A stretch of 64,000 nt of DNA from Ephydatia muelleri (Eukaryota > Porifera > Demospongiae > Spongillida > Spongillidae): positions 8,146,085 through 8,210,084 of the forward strand of contig JABACO010000004.1 in the NCBI GenBank assembly GCA_013339895.1. Reading direction: 5' to 3'. A model generated the notes under the pieces. That model was not told the origin of the DNA, did no database searches, and was given only the letters and a program-made list of their open reading frames with translations. Of the stretch, positions 11,330-23,700 are shown piece by piece. A program made the translations under genes and the position numbers. How positions within the stretch are numbered: the stretch's first letter is position 1; the number at the start of each line of letters is the position of its first letter.

Positions 11330-12833
11330 GGCTGTACTTCAGTTTACTCCCCCTCCTACTTGTTATTAATTAACACTAACCAACAAATATTCGTGTGTCA
11401 TTGAAACGTTGTCAAGGCAATGACACATTCGGTAGTCACCTTATAAAAAGTACTTTGCGAAATAATTGCCATGCTGAGGAGATCTTCAACACCTACACTT
11501 GCCGAGCATGATATTAAAGTCGTGCCGCGACATAAGCACGATATCAGAGTCGTGTCGCGGATTTGTAAGAAGCCATGCATGTTTTTTGCATGTACAAAAA
11601 GGGTGCATTTTATATGCATGTACTCTTTGGTGGCGGAGATGGCTCAACAAGCTCCTCAGTTTGTGCGTATCCTTTGATTCACCCCATCCCCTATTTCGAA
11701 TTGTTTCACGAGCTCATAGATCACGCTTCCACGATTTGGTGGTGCCAGAAGTTGAAGCTCCTTCCATCCAGCAAGACGTGCTCCTGCAGAAGAGGGATGC
11801 ACCCTCATCAAAAGGAAGGATAGTCCGGTGGAGCTGGGGTGGAGGTGTCCAAGAAAACGTTGTCGGAAGGAGGCGACACTCAGGAAAGGGATGTTCTTTA
11901 AAGCACGTCCAATTGAATAAGGCCTTGAATAAATATGTGAATGTATAAACCTTTCCCTATTCTTCCACAATTCAGGCAGTCACTTGGAAATCCAAGTGAT
12001 ATTGAGGCTGTTGCACCTTTGGTCCACAAAATCGCCAGTTGGTAAAGCTCAGGATGAAGTAAAGGTGACTAAGACCTATGGGGAGGGGAGGGAGCACATC
12101 TGTTATGCTCCCTTTTTTAAGGTTGGAAGTGCCACTTCTGTGGACTGGTATAATTTCATCAGGGACATCTGCATCCAGTACTTTATAGACCATCCAGCAG
12201 TCCTAGGAGGCCCTGGTAAAGAGGTGGAAATAGATGAGAGCAAATTCGGAAGGCGAAAATACAACCGAGGATGAGCTGTGGGGGTGCACTGGGTCTTCGG
12301 AGGGATGGAGAGAGGGGGCGGAGAGAGCTTTCTTGTGGAAGTGGCTCGTAGGGATTCTGCGATATTGCTCCCCATCATCGCTCAGTACATTTGTCCAGGA
12401 ACAGTCGTGTACAGCGACGAATGGAGCGCATACAATCTGCTAGCTACAACAGGCAACGTTCACCTCACCGTGAATCACTCGCTCCATTTTGTGGATCCGG
12501 TGACTGGTGCACACATGTACTTAGGGAGTGGAAAGTATGTGGAGTTCCTGCAAACGAATGATGCGCGAGGAACGTACGATGCATTTGCAGCTGTTCGACA
12601 CCTATCTCCCTGAGTTCATGTGGCAGAGAAAGTTTGGGGGTCCCGTCGCTTTGGACACATACTGAAGCACATTTCAGAGCAGTATCCCGTGTAACATCTA
12701 AGTTTGACTACCGAATGTGTCATTGCCATGACAACGTTTCGATGACACGCGAATAGTTGTTGATTAGTGTTAATTAATAACTATGAATATTAAGTAAGGG
12801 GGGGGGGGGGGGGGGGTAAACTGAAGTACAGCC
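11330..12833 (+). mobile_element. Merlin-family DNA transposon, degraded
   Basis: Long terminal inverted repeats run 11330-11435 and 12708-12833. Both ends read GGCTGTACTTCAGTTTAC going inward and stay similar for about 100 bp, the right arm being expanded by a G run at 12798-12816. The internal + strand reading is a transposase of the IS1595/ISXO2-related Merlin superfamily. It interrupts the gypsy element between gag and protease. A clean 8-9 bp target duplication is not visible (CACGTTAGC versus CTTTTGAGC), so the flanks have diverged or one was deleted. Confidence 0.8.
11470..12699 (+). pseudogene. Merlin transposase (broken)
   Basis: Motifs in order: a cysteine-containing N-terminal stretch around 11760-11920 in changing frames, VDWYNFIRDICIQYF near 12140-12185, VEIDESKFGRRKYNRG at 12226-12273 (first catalytic Asp), VEVARRDSAILLPIIAQYI, GTVVYSDEWSAYN (second Asp) and HLTVNHSLHFVDPVTGAH, which are hallmarks of the DDE_Tnp_IS1595 domain. 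A TGA directly after KYNRG, a deletion after GAH and shifts near 12595 and 12655 make it non-functional. Confidence 0.8.
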
Positions 12834-13296
12834 CTTTTGAGCTTTCTCCAGTGTCAACAAGGAGTCTAACTGAAGTTTTAGCGACAGTACTGTATCCCGT
12901 ATACTAACAACCAATCGATCCCTAATCAGTTCCGCCTTGAGCATCCCATACTCACAATCTTCCGCGAGGCTATGTAGAACGGTAATGTACTCGTCCGCTG
13001 ATTCGCCATCCGCTGGTGAAGCGAGGGCGCTCAAATATGATATTCTTTCTTACTTGAAAAAACTCGTCTAGCTTCTTAGCGTACTTCTTTCTTTCTTCAG
13101 AAGAGATATACCTGTAGACGTTAAAACGTCTTTAGCCTCTGGGCCCAAGCAGTACTTGCCGTTGTTCATCTTCGCCCGAGAGGCCTGCTGCCATGCGAAA
13201 GTGCCCATACCGGCGCTTCCTGGCGCCCATGTGTCAGGCCTTGCAAATTGGAATGGTTCGGGAGGCTGAAGTCGAAGACTTGCCATCGCTGCCACC
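12834..13296 (-). pseudogene. gypsy gag N-terminal region
   Basis: It starts ATGGTGGCAGCGATGGC immediately after the LTR end. MASLRLQPPEPFQFARPD is the typical start of this gypsy gag lineage. After indels, KYCLGPEAKDVLTSTGIS and GESADEYITVLHSLAEDCEYG...LIRDRLVVSIRD follow, ending DSLLTLEKAQK at the Merlin insertion. No zinc knuckle was found on the other side of Merlin, suggesting loss of sequence. Confidence 0.7.
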
Positions 13297-13297
13297 A
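13283..13297 (-). other. Primer-binding site of gypsy element
   Basis: TGGTGGCAGCGATGG directly abuts the ...TGTACA end of the 5' LTR. TGG is the complement of a tRNA 3' CCA. The same TGGTGGCAG core follows the LTR of the + strand gypsy at 18656, supporting a shared priming tRNA. Confidence 0.6.
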
Positions 13298-13356
13298 TGT
13301 ACAGTTAGCGAGCCATTGGCAAGTACACGCATGCGCAGACTATGCATACGTAGCCG
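13298..13356 (-). repeat. 5' LTR of gypsy element, inner part (split by insertion)
   Basis: It is homologous to 8447-8510 or so. The LTR is broken at AGCCG (13352-13356) by the element at 13357-15339 and resumes at 15340-15361, giving an uninterrupted length of about 77 bp. Confidence 0.8.
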
Positions 13357-15344
13357 CACGGCTGTTTCATTGCATTGGATAACTTTGTGCGCGCGCGCCC
13401 TGGAGAAAGTAATTTACTTAGCAATGGGGTCGGATACATCGGGGTAAATCGTCTTTGTCATGGTGTTGCTAATCTTTTAAATGTAAAAAAAAGCAGTTAT
13501 CATGAAGAAAAACTTAATAAGTAATCATGCTTTTGTCATAATGTATCCGGTTAGTAAAAAACGCGCGTTCCTGCTTTTTACACATGTCATTATAGCGTCA
13601 AAGCTGCAGTTTTGCTGAATATAGCAACAACGTAACGAACTAGTCCAATTAGTGTGAAATGAAATAAAACAATCTAAATGTTATGAGTTTTTTTTTTCAC
13701 AGAGATATATTGAAATACAAGTCATTGATGAGCCCACGCGCGTATGTAGGTAATTGCATTGTGGAACAGCATACGGCATAACTGAAAAACACCATGGTAG
13801 GAGTTCATATGCTTTTCCTTTTCTTATTCACATTTGGCCGCCTGGCAGAAATGTTTTCAGCAGTCACATGAAGCATGTGTTCTTTGAGCATCAGCAATAA
13901 TTTCTGAGCAGGGTCTCGTACAGCATTACAATGTAATGACAATGCAAGCCTCTTAAAATAGTGATGGATACTCTCAACACCCTGTTCATCTTTTGTTGGA
14001 CTTGATAGAAGTGAACATTTGACTACATTTCTTTGTAACTGAGGCTCAATAGGTGACAGAGTTTTGTTGACAGGATGGCTGAGAATTTCACTAACAATGC
14101 TGTTAACAGGCAACCAGATCCCAGGTGAGTTGCATAGTCTGAATGCAGGATCTCATTTTTGCATATAACAGGAATGCACTTGAGAGCATCCAGAACAAGA
14201 TTACATGGTGCTCACACTGTGGTAATATCTGTTAGGTGATCACCATAGCAACATGTACACAGTAGTTCATGGCGCAGATTTAGTCAAGTACAGCAACAAT
14301 TGGAGCAGACTATTGCCCCACATGTAACAAGCTCAATTGGGCTGTTCAGTACTTCCAAACATAAAGGACATTCAGCATTCAACCGAGATACATACCCTGC
14401 TATGGTTGGTGGATGTAACATTGATGGCACAAATGGAGGAGGTGCAGTGAGCTCCATGTGCTTGACAAGTCTCCTCAAAGAAACTTCTAAAGGTCTCCCT
14501 GGTCGAACAATGAGCTTGCATTTCCTTGGCCTTCCCCCTTTCTTTACTTTACCCATGTTTACATGCAAACACAGCACATGTCTTTGCCATGTGACTCCCA
14601 ACCATCAAACATTACTGTGCACACTTTTGTACGTCCTACCATGAGCTAATGCATTTTTGTACGCAGTAACAACTTTTTGGCACAGGTAACAAAACGTTAC
14701 AGGGTGACTGGAGGGGTATCAGTTGCAAGATTAATACCTAAGACCATCATTAAGTCAGAGGCATAATTAGCACAACAGTATATGGGAGATGTGCTTCTTG
14801 TTGAGTTGATATAACCCCCACAAACCCTGCATACCCTCAACAAACAATCTGCATGCTCTTGCATAACCGATGGCTTGAATGGACGAAAAAACGGTACCGA
14901 ATGCCTATAAACACACCGCGTTTAATTGCTCACAGCTTTGACAAAAAACAACAACTCATTGCACCTGCAAAGAGAATCCTTGCTCTTTATTGAGTTGGGA
15001 ACACGAATAGACTAAATACACACCAGGGAAAACTGCACGTTGTCGAAAAGTATTAGTTTATGTAGAATGGTCTAACAGCGCGATTCCTCCAGGGCTACTA
15101 CAACACGTGCGCAGTGGATCAGGATGGGGATTCGGTCCTGCGTGCATGGAATCAGAATAAGAACAATCATAGTTGATGTACAATAACTCCTATTCCAATG
15201 TTATTTTTAAGTCTTATAATATTTCATGCAGCCAAGCTGTATACATTCGCAACTCGGTTGCTAGGTCGGTCGCTACGGTGATGGTAGATGTACCGTAATA
15301 ATCTATTTATGAACTAAGTGGCCCAATGATACAGCCGTGAGCCT
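13352..15344. mobile_element. Transposon with CAC-type ends carrying a RAG1-N-like gene
   Basis: The element spans 13357-15339 (1,983 bp). Its ends are inverted: CACGGCTGTTTCATTG at 13357 and, on the complementary strand at 15339, CACGGCTGTATCATTG (15 of 16 identical). It is flanked by near-identical GC-rich 5-bp repeats, AGCCG (13352-13356) and AGCCT (15340-15344). The uninterrupted LTR copy at 8447-8534 shows a single AGCCT at this point, proving an insertion. CAC termini and GC-rich 5-bp duplications are the known signature of Transib/RAG-type transposition. No DDE core was recognised, so it is probably non-autonomous or truncated. Confidence 0.75.
13805..14601 (-). pseudogene. RAG1 N-terminal-like RING/zinc-finger protein (broken)
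   Basis: A start at 14551-14549 (MGKVKKGG) or upstream at 14601 leads into a basic GGRPRKCK motif. Next is a RING-like cluster CPLCLEVL...PIELVTCGAIVCSNCC, then after a stop CPCC-like and CNLVLDALKCIPVICK, then YATHLGSGC, an arrangement like the RING plus C2H2 finger in the RAG1 non-core region. After a frameshift near 14115, VNSIVSEILSHPVNKTLSPIE and HHYFKRLALSLHC follow, ending in a basic NKKRKSI at a stop. RAG1 core residues are absent. In-frame stops near 14276 and 14190 indicate a decayed copy. The RAG1-N relation is by motif spacing only. Confidence 0.5.
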
Positions 15345-15361
15345 AATACAAATACACTACA

Positions 15362-17754
15362 GTATGGAACGAGTTCAGCGTTTCTTTACACGCAACTCAT
15401 TTATTAAACCTTGGATTATTTTTGGAATACCGCTAGAATTAATGTCAGGACAATAGCACAGCATTTCAAGAGAGTACAGTGTGAAGATGATGTAGCAAAA
15501 TCCGTATTAGATAACAGCACGATGTACCTGTGTCTGGAAGAACATCTGGTCCCATGCCCAGTGGGTAAGAGAGGCGTGCTCCACCAGGTTGATGAATGAT
15601 GCAAGAGGTAATAACACAAGGGTACATGCAAGGATCTTGCAATGATGCATGCTTAATGAACCCAATCAACAACTTAATGAACATTATGAGATTATGGGAT
15701 TGTTGGAAGCAAGTTTTCATTTGTTCTTAATATTCTAGAAGTCTGAAATGTCCTCTACACATTGCTTCTTACGCAGTGAGAATTGGAGTATCTGTCATGG
15801 ATGAGTTGTAAGGCTCTGAATTTTTTATTAGCCATATATTTCAACGCAAACGTTACGTTTCTATTGTGTGTACTGGAAATGTAATAATATATGAATCGAT
15901 CCCATATAATCATACTGTACAATAACAATTGGTGCATTTGTAATCATTGCACAGTGGATCGTTTAGTTGGAATCACATAATCAACAATTATAGATACCAG
16001 TATAAGGATAACGTAAGGAATAAATAACTTACTTCTGTGTACTTGAATAACATACTTACACACTGATATTGTTCAAAATAGAGTCAAAGGCACGTAAGTC
16101 ATATTAATTTCCCCATATAAACTCATCCAAGTAGTTTGGGGGCTGATGAACAGCATAGCTTTCAAAGTAATAAACTTCTTTATTCTGATGCAGTACCTTT
16201 CAATTCTGTGCACCCATGTTGCCCTATTAAACATTCAAGACTATGATATGCTGTATGGTATTGGAGAGGTGAAGTATCCTTGGATATGCCTGAGTATGCT
16301 GCCCTCTCATCAAAATGTATGATGATTCCTGGAGAAGTGTGGACTCTTATGCTAGAGAGAAATATTGCTGTATCCCTAAACTGCATGCATCATAATGCAT
16401 AATATATTCTGTCTGCCTTGAATCTCGAGAGCCTTCCATTATTTGGTGTGAAATCAGCACATTGCCATCTTTGTACTGGCTTCATCAGTAATGGCCCACT
16501 TATATGGTATGCTTAGCTCACAGCTGATGAAGCAGCCATGTAAACTTCTGTGTGAGTGCTTAGCCTCACTTTTTATGCTCCAAGTTTACCCATTTCTATA
16601 AGGCACGTACAGAACATTTTGACAATGAAACCTGTGACATGGATTGGGTGATGATATATATAGGCTCAGAAAAATGTTTGTATTGGGTTTACACAATTGG
16701 GGAAGTGAGTCAGCTTGTCTATTTGTAAATGCAATTTGCAAACAAGCCACAGTCCTTACAGCATTAATTGCAATTCAGTACAGTGCTGGGTTTTCTTCAC
16801 TCAATTATAGTTCTCATTAGGTAATTGATAAGTAAATCTCATGTACACATTTTCAGGGATTGTTATATGGGTGTTTTTTGCCCATGAAAAGTTTGGCTGA
16901 CAAAAATTTCAAATGTTGTAAGGTATTTTGAGTCTCAACAGCTTGGACAATTTGCATTCAGTGCTCTTCAGTGAATTATAGCTTAGTGTTTGAGCAGCAT
17001 AGTTTGCTATAGCTCATATATTACATTGAATTCTGTGCCGATTTGACAGATTATACTGTATAATGATGATTTAGTTGATAGCTCAAGTGTTAGTGGTATA
17101 GCAACATTTACATGTATTGACAAAAGTAGTACAGCGAACCATTCTGATGATGATCATGATTAATTGAAAATTAGCTGTGTAGTGATAAGGGTGATGATGG
17201 CGTGAAGTGATCATGAATGACGATGGTGATGGTGAGTTAACTCCTGTCCTCCACAAATTAAATTCTGATTTTGTCTGAGAGAATTATATTGTCATGCGTC
17301 AGTAGATGTTCATTGCCAGCCAGGATCAATGATTCAGATAGGATGCAAAAACAGAAACTTCTGGTGGAATACTGGGGGCTAAAATACAACCGAACTACTG
17401 CAAAAAAGGGATTTATGGTGTTCAACCTGCATGATTCATAACAATACTGATCAGCTTACATGTAATTAAAGCTGCACATTATGATTTATGGACTTGGTGT
17501 GCCACCATGTAGCAAAGACCAGACTGTCTGACTATACATGTACATGTCCCAATAAGTGCTTGGTGTGTTGATCATAGATTTGACTCTACCTCATTATTAT
17601 TACACTAAATATCAATTGCTTATCAAGAAGATCACATTCTGAAATATATAGCTTTACACATACATTTATACACATGAATAATGCAGATAAAAGTACTGTG
17701 TTATGGTCTACAGAGAAGGATTTCTAAAGAGATATAAATGCAGGTATGTTCACA
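15362..17754. other. Intergenic region, no gene identified
   Basis: A 62-codon + frame at 15411-15599 and a 68-codon minus frame at 16386-16180 are open, but neither has a recognisable motif. The stretch lies downstream of the 3' end of the HSD17B12-like gene. It is AT-rich with scattered TACATGTA words. Confidence 0.4.
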
Positions 17755-20700
17755 TCAATTTGTCGAGTACATGCTATTTTCATTCTGCTTTGCAATTCTT
17801 TCAAGTACACGGTTACGTGCGTAGAACATTTTTCTGGCTACAAACCATATATAAATGCGTTTTGGAAATAAGTTTGAAATAAATCCCTGCAAAATGAAAA
17901 CAAAATCCATCACACGCAGAGCATTTATAATTACAGTGTACTTACAAGCAGTGCATGGGACCAGCATCCATATGCCGTGTCTTGTATTCCAATAGTTGCC
18001 ACTGCCGCATGCACAAATGGCATGGGAGCAGGAGCAAAGAATTCTACTCTGCGCTTCTTACTCATTTGTGTTGTAACTAAACCTGGAGTGACTGACTGGA
18101 GAAAACAAGCATACACAACAAGATGCTGATGCACAACACTACCACATGATCCATGCTAGTATATACATGCATTAGAGGAGGCTAATTAATAGCACAGAAG
18201 GCCTGTATCACATTATCACATGCACCAACCTGTACAATGATTCCTTTGTTGCCATACTCCATTCTTAGGCCATCCGAAAAATAGTTGACAAAGATCTGAA
18301 ATGAATGCAAAACTAACTAATGCACAGGACAATAAGAGCTTGCTAGGTTGAGCTGATGTCAGTTTCTTCCACCAAATGCAAAATGCCCACATTTCGTTTC
18401 AAAAGCATTGTGTTGATGACACATTTATGTGGAGAAATTTTGGGGATATTGAAAAAAGAGTCATTCCCTCTGAGTGAAACTGCTTTTTTGTATGAGTATT
18501 TTGTAATCCCTCAGCGCCGGAGAGTGTTGGGAAACAGTTCTCCCAGCAACATTACAGAGCTGGGATGATTCCTTGGTGTGGGGTAACTGCATAACTATTA
18601 ATGTTATATTGATTACTCAAGTGTATGTATTAGTGCCTTCTGTAAATATATTACATGGTGGCAGTAAGTGGTCATGACGTCGTTCATACGTCTAGACCCC
18701 CTTTTGGCATTCAATTTCTGAAAACCTGAAACGGTTTGAACAATTTCGAGTCGCTTCCGGCCTTAGAGAGCAAGATGAAGACAAGCAAAGCAATACGTTT
18801 CTGTATTGCTTGGGGGAAGAGGCAGATGATGCTTTGAAGGCAGCAGAAGGTTCAAAGAAGGAAAAGAAACCCTAAACGAGGTACTACATGTACATTTTCA
18901 ACAGCTTTTTCACATACAATGGAATGTTATCTATGAAAGAGATCAATAGGAGAACAGAGCAAGAGAATGAGTCGGCTGAACAATGCATCTTCCTGTCTTC
19001 TAATGGCCTTTGTAACACCATTTGGGTGTTATTTAAAAAAAAACTTCCCTTTGGGATTTCAAGTGCTCCCGAACTCTTCCAGAGACTGATTACACAGATT
19101 TTGGCAGGTGTGGAAGGGACATTAGGCCTGAAAGGATTATGTGCTGGTTTTTGGATGGACACAACCAGAGGCTGGAGAAGGTTCTTGTTAGAATTTAGAT
19201 AGCAGGAGTTACCTCAATGAAGCAAAGTGTTAGTTCAGTACTAGGTCATTGAAATTTCTTGGACACATTATGGATGCCACGGGAATCAGAGGTGATCCAG
19301 AGAAGACCTCAGCCATTGATAAGGTGCCACGACCAAACAATGTTTTGGAGTTAAGGCAATTTATGGGGATGCTTAACCAATTGGGAAAATTTAGCATCAA
19401 TTACCAACCAATGCGAGATTTGTTAAGCACCAGGTCTGACTGGACATGGAATTCATCTCAAGAAAGGCCTTTTTGGATGCAAAGTCGGGGCTGATCAAAC
19501 CTACGGTATTGTCTCATTATAATGTAGCAGGGGAAACAAAACTATCCGCTGATCCTTCTTCATATGGATTGGGTGTGGTAGTCCTTCAAAAACTCGGTGC
19601 TGAATGGAAGCCTGTTATACATGTATATGTTTTATCGGTCTCTGACTGCAGCAGAGAAAAACTGCACAGATTGAAAAAGAGGCTCTGGCTAAAACATGGT
19701 TTGTGACAAATTTTCTGATTATGTTCTAGGAAAGCATATCCTAAGAGACAGATTACAAGCCACTATTCAGCACCATTTATCTGGATAATCTTCCATCATG
19801 GTGTATTGGGGTTCCGCCTCCAACTGATGAGATATTCCTTTTTATTCAACATGTACCTGGAAAGTATATGTATAGATGTCTTGTCTCGGGCACCTACAGC
19901 AACACTGGACAGTGAAAGTGCCAACCTACAGCAGGAGGTAGAATGTCACATAGTCACATAACAGCAGTGGCCATTTACCGGCTACCAACCGGCAGCTAGA
20001 AATCGAAATGCTCAAGCCACAGACCCTGTTACAGGCTCTCTGATCCTACTGTAAATTGGGCTGACTTGAAACACACAAGTTACTTGTTAGAGTAAAACCG
20101 TATTGGATGTTTAAACCAAATTATATCACATTGTTGAAGACCTCCTTCTGTACAGAAATCGTGGAGTGAGACATTAGATAAGATTCATTGCGGACACCAA
20201 GGTGTTATGAAGTGCCGTCTCAGGGCAATTGAAGCTATATGGTGGCCAGGGATAACAAAGGCAGCAGAATAACTAGCAGAAAATGTCAGGTATGTGCAAA
20301 GCGGTCTATCTCAAGGAGGGAACCTATGATTGCTTTACACTACCTAGGTACCCATGGCAAAAGGTTGGTACAGATTTTTTTGAATGGCAGGGAACCATGT
20401 ATTTGTTGGTAGAAGACTATTTTTCTAGGTACATAGAGATAGTCAAACTGTCGTTAACTATGTCTGGGACGGTGGAATCCAAAGACGACATTAACCTTAG
20501 CTTGTTGAGCTACAGTACAGAGCAACGTCTATGGGATGGTGTGGCTACAGCTACTAATAGGACGATCTTTATGCACACAAGTGCCCTTTTTTAATCCCCA
20601 AATGACCTTATATGAAACTGGTGAGCAAGCAACATGCAGAGTATAAAGCCAAACAAGCACATTATTGTAACAAATGTCAGTGTGAGTTTCAAGTTGGTTG

Positions 20701-23700
20701 GGATGTGTGGGTAAGCGATAATGAACATACTCGTGGAGAAGTCCTGTCACCTGCTGCTGTAACACCAAGATCTTACATAGTCAACACTCCTTCAGGGCAA
20801 CTGAGACGAAACAGCAGACATCTGGTACCTGTTCCAGAAGAACAATCAGAAGATCCAGGAACAAAGTGCTCTAGAGAGTTCTTTTGCAGAGGGGATGTTG
20901 CTAAGCACTGCACAGGAACCCATGAATCACTATAGCAAGGCTAAATTGGTAATAGCTTACTTGCAAGGAAATGTTGCAAAAGAGGACAAACCTTGTGCCA
21001 CTGTCTAGACTGGTCATTAGATTATGAATGTCTACACTGGTCACTAGATGATGAATGACGAGATTGCTTCAGTTCTCCCCTGGGTCGAAAGGCAAGCCAA
21101 AGTGATTTCATCAAATGATGCTTTTGGCCTAAGAGTAGCCTGCTAAGAAGTCATGTACTTTTGGCTGTCTTACATTGAGGCAGATGCAATGGAATGCCTT
21201 TGTTGGCACTGCTAAAATGTAATGTCTGATGAGCACAGAAAGTTGAGTACAAAGGCAGTCATTTGATGCTATGCTCCCTTTTAAACACAGCTTTTCAAAG
21301 GTGAATTTATTTGCTCTACTTCTACGACTCTGAAATGTAACGTAATTGGTCTCTTGTGAGCTATGTGACATGTGTAAGAGAGACTGCAGTGGTCTATGTA
21401 AGTATGGATTGCTATAGATGAGGAAGTATGTACCACGTCAGTACATGTACATCCTTTATCAGAGAAATCTACGGCGATAGTTGCAGTTCAATGAGACCAA
21501 GTATGAACAAAACTGTGTAGTCTGCAATATGTCCAGGAGTTTGTCATACTAAATATTTTGTCTAGATAGTTTGGCACGATCATGATGCTTGGAATTGTCA
21601 CGTCACAAGCAGAACCATAGAAAGACTTGTCCCCAATATTTCATACTACTAAATATAGACAATGTACCTAAGTGTCTTATAGAATATCAAATGATTTGTA
21701 AACTTGAAAAAAAAATTGCATTAGGATGAACCCTTTTCCATATACAGCTGTGAATCACACGATGTCACATACATGACTTTTCGTGGGTACTATTACTGCT
21801 TTGCATCATGAAATTATGCATAAAGTGTACAAACATGTACATGTATGCATGCAAAAAGACAGATATTGTGCCACCCTCAAAAATAATATTGATTTAAATA
21901 ATCATGTGGTCTTCCTCATACATGAATTATACAACCACAGAATGAGAAAAAGAAATACACCAATAACACAGTGCATACCAGATGAGCATAATGTGCATGT
22001 ACCTTTGACGCAGCATAAACAGCAAGATATTTTGATGGTGCAAAAAATGAAATGGATGACATATTGACAACAATGCCTCCTCCTCTGGGGTGAAGAACAG
22101 AACAAAGTCATTATGAGCTAATCAATCTGTTCCATACATACAATAGTTGTGATGCCTGAACTGTAGCAGCTATAAACAGACATGGCCTACTCAATTATTG
22201 CTCTCTTCAATAGTTGCTAAAAATATGTCATTATTCTAAGTGCTGCATATACATGCATGCAAGTACAGCTGTAGCTGTGTTGCACTTAAATGCACATTAC
22301 AGATTATCTCTGTCTGGTCACTTCTTCCTGCAAGACATGTGAACAGAGTTTGTTTGCTATGTCGCTGATTAAACTATATGTCACTAAAGAGAACATATCG
22401 CTTCTTATCTGGAATTCATGGACAATACTTTAAAGGCTCATTAGGATTACATGTATATGTACTATGCATGTAGAATTCTTTCTTTATGCATATGGGTGAT
22501 GGGCTTAATAGACATTGTTTGCAGCAGGGACTCACATTACTCATAAGAACACTAGGTCCTACTCCATGGGTTATAATGTGGAACCATCATCCTGTTAGAA
22601 AGTCCTTTACGATATAGTGGGTATGCAAATGGTTCTCCTACGCTTCTCTTAATGCAATGCCAGTATTAAGGATTGCTATGGTCACTGTGTTATTATAAAT
22701 GACTGGCTGACTACTACACTGTGCAAAGATCTTATATTGCAGACAGCAGCATAGTTGTTGCTCCAACTCTTCCTCACAAATATGAACATAGCGTAAAATA
22801 CTGTCATACATCTATGATACTACACTGCTGATCTGTTGTTAAGAAACCTCCATTGCTATGAAGGTTTATGGCACAGTCACAAGTGTTGGCATTAGGTTTT
22901 ATGGTGGCTGTATGCGTCAGTCAGTAAAGAAGGAATGTATTACACTTGTGTATGTACAACTTCACACTGGATCAGCACCATAGTCTAATAACAATGATAA
23001 TAACTAATAGCACTAAATGAAACTTTTTAATCGTAATGCAGTGGTTCACAGCTGCAATTGTTAAACTGTTAGGTGTTAGGAAGCATTATTTGTAGTTTTC
23101 AACACTCTATATCAGGTAAGTGTGTAGGGTTTAGAAATAAATGGACATTGAAGCTACCTAGGCTAGGCTTGATACAAAGATGAGCCTGCGATTGAGGCAA
23201 GCATGGATGAAATACTGATTGAGTGCCTTGAACAAACTGAAGCACTGAGAGTGAATATGCTGCCAGTCAGACAATGTTGTTGTTGCATTTTATAAGTACT
23301 CTTTACTACAGCTATTCTAAAACATGTGCACCATTTCCAAACTACATTTCTGTTTTCCGCAGAAATATATAGTCCTTTGCATGCAACTGTTTCATTGTTT
23401 GCAGCAGCCGGCTTTGGATGCTATACTAAAATGTCAACAATTGAAGAAGTGTTCAGCCCACATTTACGATTTGTGAATTTCTTGGAAGACAAGAGCTGTA
23501 CACCAGCAGCAAAAGATTCATGCATGCACAGTAGTTAGTGAAACTAAAGAACACACATTCCAAACATGACAAAGCACTACTACTGACTACTTGGCATGAA
23601 TCTTGTGTACATGTATATGTAATATGTCAACATTGCTATTCAACAATTTATGTGCATTATATGATTCACATATTCAATATGCAACCCGTGAACTGAGGAC

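Larger units (their letters stand above)
8442..15366 (-). mobile_element. Complete but dead Ty3/gypsy LTR retrotransposon with nested insertions
   Basis: Terminal repeats at 8447-8534 and at 13298-13356 plus 15345-15361 share the same ends: TGTACAGTTAGCGAGCC at the left and AATACAAATACACTACA at the right, + strand. They are flanked by identical 5-bp direct repeats, GTATG at 8442-8446 and 15362-15366, the duplication size expected for a gypsy integrase. Inside, on the minus strand, are a primer site, gag, protease, RT, RNase H, integrase and a polypurine tract. A Merlin element (11330-12833) interrupts gag/protease and a CAC-ended element (13357-15339) interrupts the 5' LTR. Without insertions the element would be about 3.4 kb, so it also has internal deletions, including the RT region after FNKLPFGIS-type sequence near 10400. 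Confidence 0.85.

Noticed and set aside
22540..22700. Missing NNxG exon of the HSD17B12-like gene
   Set aside because: A minus-strand reading with ILNTGIAL and EPFAYPLYR looked tempting, but splice sites and phase do not fit.
23326..23538. 70-codon + frame preceded by an acceptor-like site
   Set aside because: Looks mildly exon-like, but there are no partner exons on the + strand and no homology I can name.
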